Shown: in pieces, positions 50,603-54,249 of the stretch
How positions within the stretch are numbered: the first letter of the stretch is position 1
Layout of the letters: each line of letters opens with the position of its first letter
Source: an uncultured Prevotella sp.
GTDB taxonomy: Bacteria; Bacteroidota; Bacteroidia; Bacteroidales; Bacteroidaceae
NCBI RefSeq assembly: GCF_900549175.1
Contig: NZ_URNN01000002.1
Location: 1 to 54,249, forward strand
Direction of reading: 5' to 3'
DNA: 54,249 bases
Notes under the pieces: generated by a model
The model's database searches: none
What the model was told of the DNA's origin: nothing
The model's input: the letters and a program-made list of their open reading frames with translations, nothing else
Translations under genes and position numbers: made by a program

Positions 50603-52119
50603 CAGATTCCGATGTTCATCAGTTGCAGCATCTGCTCCATAATATCACGGTTGTTGCTCAGCCGCGGAATCTTGTGCTGGCCGCCCAGCTTGCCTTTCAT
50701 CTTGAGCCAGTCGTTGAACAGATTCGGCCGTGCCTCAACAATCTCCAGATGCTGCAGGGTTATGTTTTTGTAGCGTTTGGCCTCGTAGTCGCTGTTCAGT
50801 TCCTGCAGGCGCCTGTCGAGCAGCGAGGCAAACCTCTCAATGTCTTCCGGACGCCGTGAAAACTCTATGAGCCACTGGTGACGGCACTTGGCGTTGCCGT
50901 CCATGAACACCGGCGCCGCGGTATATTCGCTCACCTCGGCCCCCGTCTCCGCACAGGCATAGGCAAGCCCCTGCTCGGCGTTGTCGACGATGAGCTCTTC
51001 GCCGAAAGCGTTGATGAAACTCTTGGTACGGCCGGTGATGACAAACTTGTAGGGATTGGTGGAAGTGAAGCTGACGGTGTCGCCCAACACATAGCGCCAC
51101 AGTCCGCACGAGGTGGAGATGACCATGGCGTAGTTGCGGCCCGTCTCCACACCCCACAGCGGCACTGCCGTGGGATTGTCCGTACCGAACTCGTCCATCG
51201 GTATGAACTCGTAGAACACGCCGTAGTCTGACATGAGCAGCATCGACTTGTCCTGCGGGTCGTTCTGCAGGCCGAAGAAGCCCTCGCTTGCGTTGTATGT
51301 CTCCATATAGTGCATGCGGGGCGAGGTTATCAGCTGCTCGTATTGCTTGCGGTATGGTGTGAAGGCCACACCGCCGTGGAAGAACACTTCCAGATTCGGC
51401 CACACCTCTTCCAGATGTGTCTTGCCCGTGAGTTCCATCACCCGTGTGAGCACCGAGAGCATCCACGAGGGCACGCCGCTGAGGTTGGTGACGTTGCTGT
51501 TCATCGTCTCGTGGGCTATGCGGTCGCGCTTCACCTCGAAGTCGCCCAACAGGGCCGTCTGCTTTTTCGGCACGCGCACGAAGTTTACCAGCGGGTTGAT
51601 GTTTTCTATCAGTATGGCGCTCAGGTCGCCCACCAGACTGTTGGGCAGGTTGTAGTTGGGCGAGTGGCTTCCGCCGAGAATGAGGCCCTTGCCGTCGAAC
51701 ATGCGGCTCTTCGGGTTGTTGGCCAGATACATGGTCACGGCGTCCCTGCCGCCTTTGTAGTGCATGTCACGCAGTCCGTCGGCACTCACGGGTATGAACT
51801 TGCTCTTGTCGTTGGTGGTGCCCGACGACTTGGCGTACCATTTCACGCGCCCTGGCCACAGTATGTCTGCCTCACCGTGGCGCATGCGGTCGATGTCGCC
51901 CTTCAGTTCTTCGTAAGTGTTTATGGGAATGTTTCTTGCGAAATCATCATAGTTGTGTATGGTTCCGAAAAGATGGTTCCTTCCGTATTCGGTATCTTTG
52001 GCATGTGTCACAAGATGCCGCAACACTTCTTGTTGCAGCGTTTCTGCTCCGTTGATGTGCCGTTCGAGTTCTTTGCGGCGCGGCAGAAACACATTACGCA
52101 CTATTCCTGTTATGCTCAT
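50602..52119 (-). CDS. GH3 auxin-responsive-promoter-like protein (acyl-adenylate family)
   Basis: 505 residues from the ATG at 52119 (MSITGIVRNVFLPRRKE); the frame extends to 52167, but the -7 box at 52128 lies inside that extension. ANL-type motifs: KSSGTTNDKSKFIPVS (ATP-binding loop), YNASEGFFG, and ITGRTKSFINAFGEEL. Plant GH3 enzymes join amino acids to acids through an adenylate; the bacterial substrate is unknown. First gene of a likely operon with the Big_5 lipoprotein and DUF3108 genes. Confidence 0.9.
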   Translation of the reverse strand: MSITGIVRNVFLPRRKELERHINGAETLQQEVLRHLVTHAKDTEYGRNHLFGTIHNYDDFARNIPINTYEELKGDIDRMRHGEADILWPGRVKWYAKSSGTTNDKSKFIPVSADGLRDMHYKGGRDAVTMYLANNPKSRMFDGKGLILGGSHSPNYNLPNSLVGDLSAILIENINPLVNFVRVPKKQTALLGDFEVKRDRIAHETMNSNVTNLSGVPSWMLSVLTRVMELTGKTHLEEVWPNLEVFFHGGVAFTPYRKQYEQLITSPRMHYMETYNASEGFFGLQNDPQDKSMLLMSDYGVFYEFIPMDEFGTDNPTAVPLWGVETGRNYAMVISTSCGLWRYVLGDTVSFTSTNPYKFVITGRTKSFINAFGEELIVDNAEQGLAYACAETGAEVSEYTAAPVFMDGNAKCRHQWLIEFSRRPEDIERFASLLDRRLQELNSDYEAKRYKNITLQHLEIVEARPNLFNDWLKMKGKLGGQHKIPRLSNNRDIMEQMLQLMNIGI

Positions 52120-52127
52120 AATAGATG

Positions 52128-52135
52128 CAAAGATA
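52128..52135 (-). promoter_or_regulatory. -7 box for the GH3 operon
   Basis: TATCTTTG on the minus strand, eight bases before the ATG at 52119, so the leader would be very short. Confidence 0.5.
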
Positions 52136-52190
52136 CGGCAAACTTTTGTAACACATGTGTTTTTCACTATTTTTAAGGTTAACGGAGGGT

Positions 52191-52303
52191 GAGTTAAGCC
52201 AATAGCATTATGAGCATAAATTATTGCCGGGACATTTGGCTTAACTCCACAACTCCCTTTAACTCCTTAAACTCCATTACTCCCTTTAGCTCCTTAAACT
52301 CCC
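52191..52303. repeat. Inverted repeat and AACTCC-rich direct repeats
   Basis: GAGTTAAGCCAA (52191-52202) and TTGGCTTAACTC (52236-52247) are perfect inverted repeats. A 23-base unit at 52253-52275 recurs at 52280-52302 with one difference (both contain CTCCTTAAACTCC). Related text (AACTCCTATAACTCCC) occurs at 17229. The rest of 52136-52479 has only the promoter of the next gene. Confidence 0.7.
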
Positions 52304-52421
52304 TGTCAAGTGAATCTTGCGAAACTTGAGTTGTATTGTATTATACTACAAAACGCCGGCACTTTGTGTTTTTTGCATAAAAGAATCAATACTTTATTTA
52401 TTGCCGGATTGATATTATTGC

Positions 52422-52429
52422 TAACTTTG
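52422..52429 (+). promoter_or_regulatory. -7 box for the WG-repeat-like gene
   Basis: TAACTTTG, 50 bases before the ATG at 52480; TTG at 52401-52403 is 18 bases upstream. Confidence 0.6.
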
Positions 52430-52479
52430 TACCATAGAACCGCGGTATACGGTTCCCGAACAATAAAAAAGCAGAAAGT

Positions 52480-53616
52480 ATGAAACCGAAGAATGACAAT
52501 CCCGAATACATCAAGGTGTATGACAAACGCACGAAACTGTTCGGCATCAAGATTGAAGGTGCCAGAGAATGGTATGCCGAGCCATGGTTTGAAGAGATAG
52601 GCATGGACATCTGCCTCCCTGCCACGCCGACGGTATGGTTCAAGAAGAACGGAGCCTACGGCCTGTATGACATTGCGGAAAACCGCATCGTCATCCCGGC
52701 AGAATACGGCTATCCACTGTTTTTCAACACTCATAACAACTGCGCCGTCACATGGAAGAACTATAAGGCCGGCGTCATCGATGCTGAGGGCAACGAGGTC
52801 ATTCCGTTCATATACGACGAGATACATGAACGCTTGCAGGAAGTGACACTTCCGGAGGAGAAAAGAAGGGTTGTCTGGAATGGCAAAGAAATATATATTG
52901 GTCCGACCAGACATGTCTTTCACGGCTACGCCTGTTTCACCAACGACGGCGGCGAGCAGGTATATGACGCAGACGGCCGCCCGTCCGAATATGGCGATTG
53001 GGAGAAAGACCGCGTAAATATCGTTAGAAAATACACGAATGAGGAAGCCGGACGGATGACGCTAGCCGAACTTGAGGACTGGATAAGGAAGGAGTTCGGC
53101 AAGCTGATGGATTTGGGTTACGGCCTGAACGACGGCAACGGTGACCACCGCAACAAGATAGAAAAACAGGAAAAGAAGGTGGTGTCGCTCCTTTATGACC
53201 GACGGCGTATGATGAACCGCGAATGGGAACACAACCCGGAAAACGCCAGACGCATAAAACGCACGAACGACCTCCTCATGGCGGCTGTCCAAAAAGGCAT
53301 AAAGCTGGGCGACAAGACCGCCCGATCGCTTCAATGGATGGAAAAGGTCCCGAACAAATGCCAGTATAACGTAGAAGTAACCATTCATCCGATGTGGCAG
53401 AACAGCAAGAGCGACCTCCGCTACGAGCGCAAGTACAGTTCGTCCGCAAAGGAGAACGCCCGGCTCTTGGATGAAGAACTTGAAGAATCAGACACGCACG
53501 TCTGGAACATCATCGCAGCCCTTGGTCATGGCGTGAAGTATGACGACGTGGCCGTATGCTTCGAACAAATTTTCAGCAAATACAAAAAAAAGGAGAATGG
53601 AACCTCCGCGACATGA
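52480..53616 (+). CDS. WG-repeat-like cytoplasmic protein, unknown function
   Basis: 378 residues, no signal peptide. The N-terminal part has WG-repeat-like units (WFKKNGAYGLYDIAENRIVIPAEY; WKNYKAGVIDAEGNEVIPFIYDEI). Then comes a charged helical part with MTLAELEDWIRKEFGKLMDLG and KKVVSLLYDRRRMMNREW. The C-terminal region is also helical. WG proteins are usually linked to surface or filament functions or act as binding scaffolds. A small gene overlaps its stop by four bases (ATGA). Confidence 0.7.
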   Translation: MKPKNDNPEYIKVYDKRTKLFGIKIEGAREWYAEPWFEEIGMDICLPATPTVWFKKNGAYGLYDIAENRIVIPAEYGYPLFFNTHNNCAVTWKNYKAGVIDAEGNEVIPFIYDEIHERLQEVTLPEEKRRVVWNGKEIYIGPTRHVFHGYACFTNDGGEQVYDADGRPSEYGDWEKDRVNIVRKYTNEEAGRMTLAELEDWIRKEFGKLMDLGYGLNDGNGDHRNKIEKQEKKVVSLLYDRRRMMNREWEHNPENARRIKRTNDLLMAAVQKGIKLGDKTARSLQWMEKVPNKCQYNVEVTIHPMWQNSKSDLRYERKYSSSAKENARLLDEELEESDTHVWNIIAALGHGVKYDDVAVCFEQIFSKYKKKENGTSAT

Positions 53617-53807
53617 CCTATGACGACGGCCATACATGGGATGAAGATCTCCATTATCCTGCCTATCAGGATGTCTATTTCACTAATCCTTTCAACGAAC
53701 TGTGCGAGCTTTTCATATATTCGTTCGAGGACCTCTGCAACATCAACGACTTCCGGGTCAACGTGGATGTAAAGCTGAAGACACGGGAGCTGGGGAAGAA
53801 GCGGTAG
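53613..53807 (+). CDS. Small acidic protein coupled to the WG-repeat-like gene
   Basis: 64 residues from the ATG at 53613, which overlaps the previous stop. MTYDDGHTWDEDLHYPAYQD then ELCELFIYSFEDLCNINDF: acidic and aromatic, no domain recognised. The tight overlap suggests translational coupling and a joint role. A longer in-frame start at 53556 is less likely. Confidence 0.55.
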   Translation: MTYDDGHTWDEDLHYPAYQDVYFTNPFNELCELFIYSFEDLCNINDFRVNVDVKLKTRELGKKR

Positions 53808-53849
53808 GGGGAACTAACCATAAGTCGCATCAGAATCGTTTTTCAGCCC

Positions 53850-53889
53850 GCCAAATTGCCAAACGAAATTGCGCCAAATTGCCAAACGA
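53850..53889. repeat. Two 17-base direct repeats
   Basis: GCCAAATTGCCAAACGA at 53850-53866 and 53873-53889, 23 bases apart, directly before a long hairpin. Confidence 0.75.
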
Positions 53890-53892
53890 TTT

Positions 53893-53935
53893 ATAGATTC
53901 AAGATAGAAGTGCAACGCTTCTGTCTTGAATCTAT
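53893..53935. terminator. 18-bp hairpin after the WG-repeat-like pair
   Basis: Arms 53893-53910 (ATAGATTCAAGA...) and 53918-53935 pair over 18 bases with one G-T pair; the loop is TGCAACG. No T-run follows, so terminator function is uncertain; it may be the end of a mobile or repeated unit. Confidence 0.5.
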
Positions 53936-54249
53936 ACAATCATGCTATGGTATGGGTAAGGAATATATGTTACACCCCGATAACGTATCAGTGGTAGGGT
54001 CACAGTCTTGTCTTTGACCACATATACAATGAAAGTCGGTTACTATTGTGTGGCGGGCAAAAACAAGTTCTGCCCCTACCATTGCATGATTGTGCCATTG
54101 AGCATTAATATATCACTCGAAATGTCGGACGAACCTCAATTCGTATATTCCGAATTTCTTTTACTTTAACGTATGTTAAAGAGCACCCTGACCGCGATTT
54201 CCGCACTACGACGCGAAATACGCGATTTTTCGCAAAAATGGGGAGCGCT
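53936..54249. other. Window end, no supported gene
   Basis: A frame from an ATG at 54029 stays open to the edge but shows no family features. TTTAACGTATGTTAAA at 54166 is a near palindrome often seen in promoter regions. The final bases are GC-rich with CGCGATTT repeated. Confidence 0.4.

Noticed and set aside
54029..54249. Frame open to the right window edge
   Set aside because: About 73 codons, no recognised motif, and cut by the window edge; could be chance.

Overview
The window looks like a chromosomal segment of a Bacteroidales bacterium, most likely Prevotellaceae. Promoters are of the Bacteroidetes type (a -7 box of the form TAnnTTTG, for example at 1062, 4945, 13994, 43938 and 52422). 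Many genes belong to Bacteroidetes-typical families (DUF4294, BspA-type leucine-rich repeat protein, Big_5 lipoprotein, HHH-domain barrel protein, GH3-like enzyme, DUF3791/DUF3990). No rRNA, tRNA or CRISPR array was seen.

Region 1 (1-18.4 kb) is mostly core genome: a partial S41 peptidase, Nif3-like and zinc-ribbon proteins, DUF4294, an aldo/keto reductase, a FadL-like outer-membrane protein, a YhcG-type nuclease, PriA, an M28 cyclase/peptidase lipoprotein, a C26-M19 fusion hydrolase, an Lrp regulator, an M50-like membrane protease, a BASS-type transporter, Lgt and YchF. It carries several repeats: palindromic intergenic elements (2.9 and 17.1 kb), a palindromic repeat inserted in frame inside the C26 domain (12.4 kb), and a 22-bp tandem array at 13.86 kb.

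Region 2 (18.5-21.5 kb) is a decayed, rearranged stretch. A Fic-family gene has lost its catalytic middle. It lies between an intact two-domain TonB gene and a deleted copy of that same gene's flanks.

Region 3 (about 22.34-42.58 kb) is a ~20.2-kb integrated element lying inside a BspA-like leucine-rich repeat gene. Joining the two flanks across a shared TGTA restores an uninterrupted 675-residue reading frame with perfect 23-residue repeat periodicity. The left end has a four-HTH regulator preceded by two sets of four helically phased decamers, a tyrosine recombinase, a membrane protein, an excisionase-like protein and a RepA-like ATPase; no relaxase gene is visible. The right part is one minus-strand run of eight genes: XRE regulator, hsdM, hsdS, hsdR, a YgjP-like metallopeptidase, AbiH, an AlbA_2/HATPase protein and a membrane KAP NTPase. 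This is a compact defence island under one promoter.

Region 4 (43.8-54.2 kb) returns to core-like genes (YbjQ, HHH-domain barrel protein, DUF3108, Big_5 lipoprotein, GH3). They are interrupted at 44.4-45.5 kb by a DUF3791-DUF3990-DUF3791 module, a likely ADP-ribosyltransferase-type toxin-antitoxin locus. Its promoter is a near copy of the one driving the restriction operon, and its borders duplicate pieces of both neighbouring genes. A WG-repeat-like pair of genes and a hairpin end the window.
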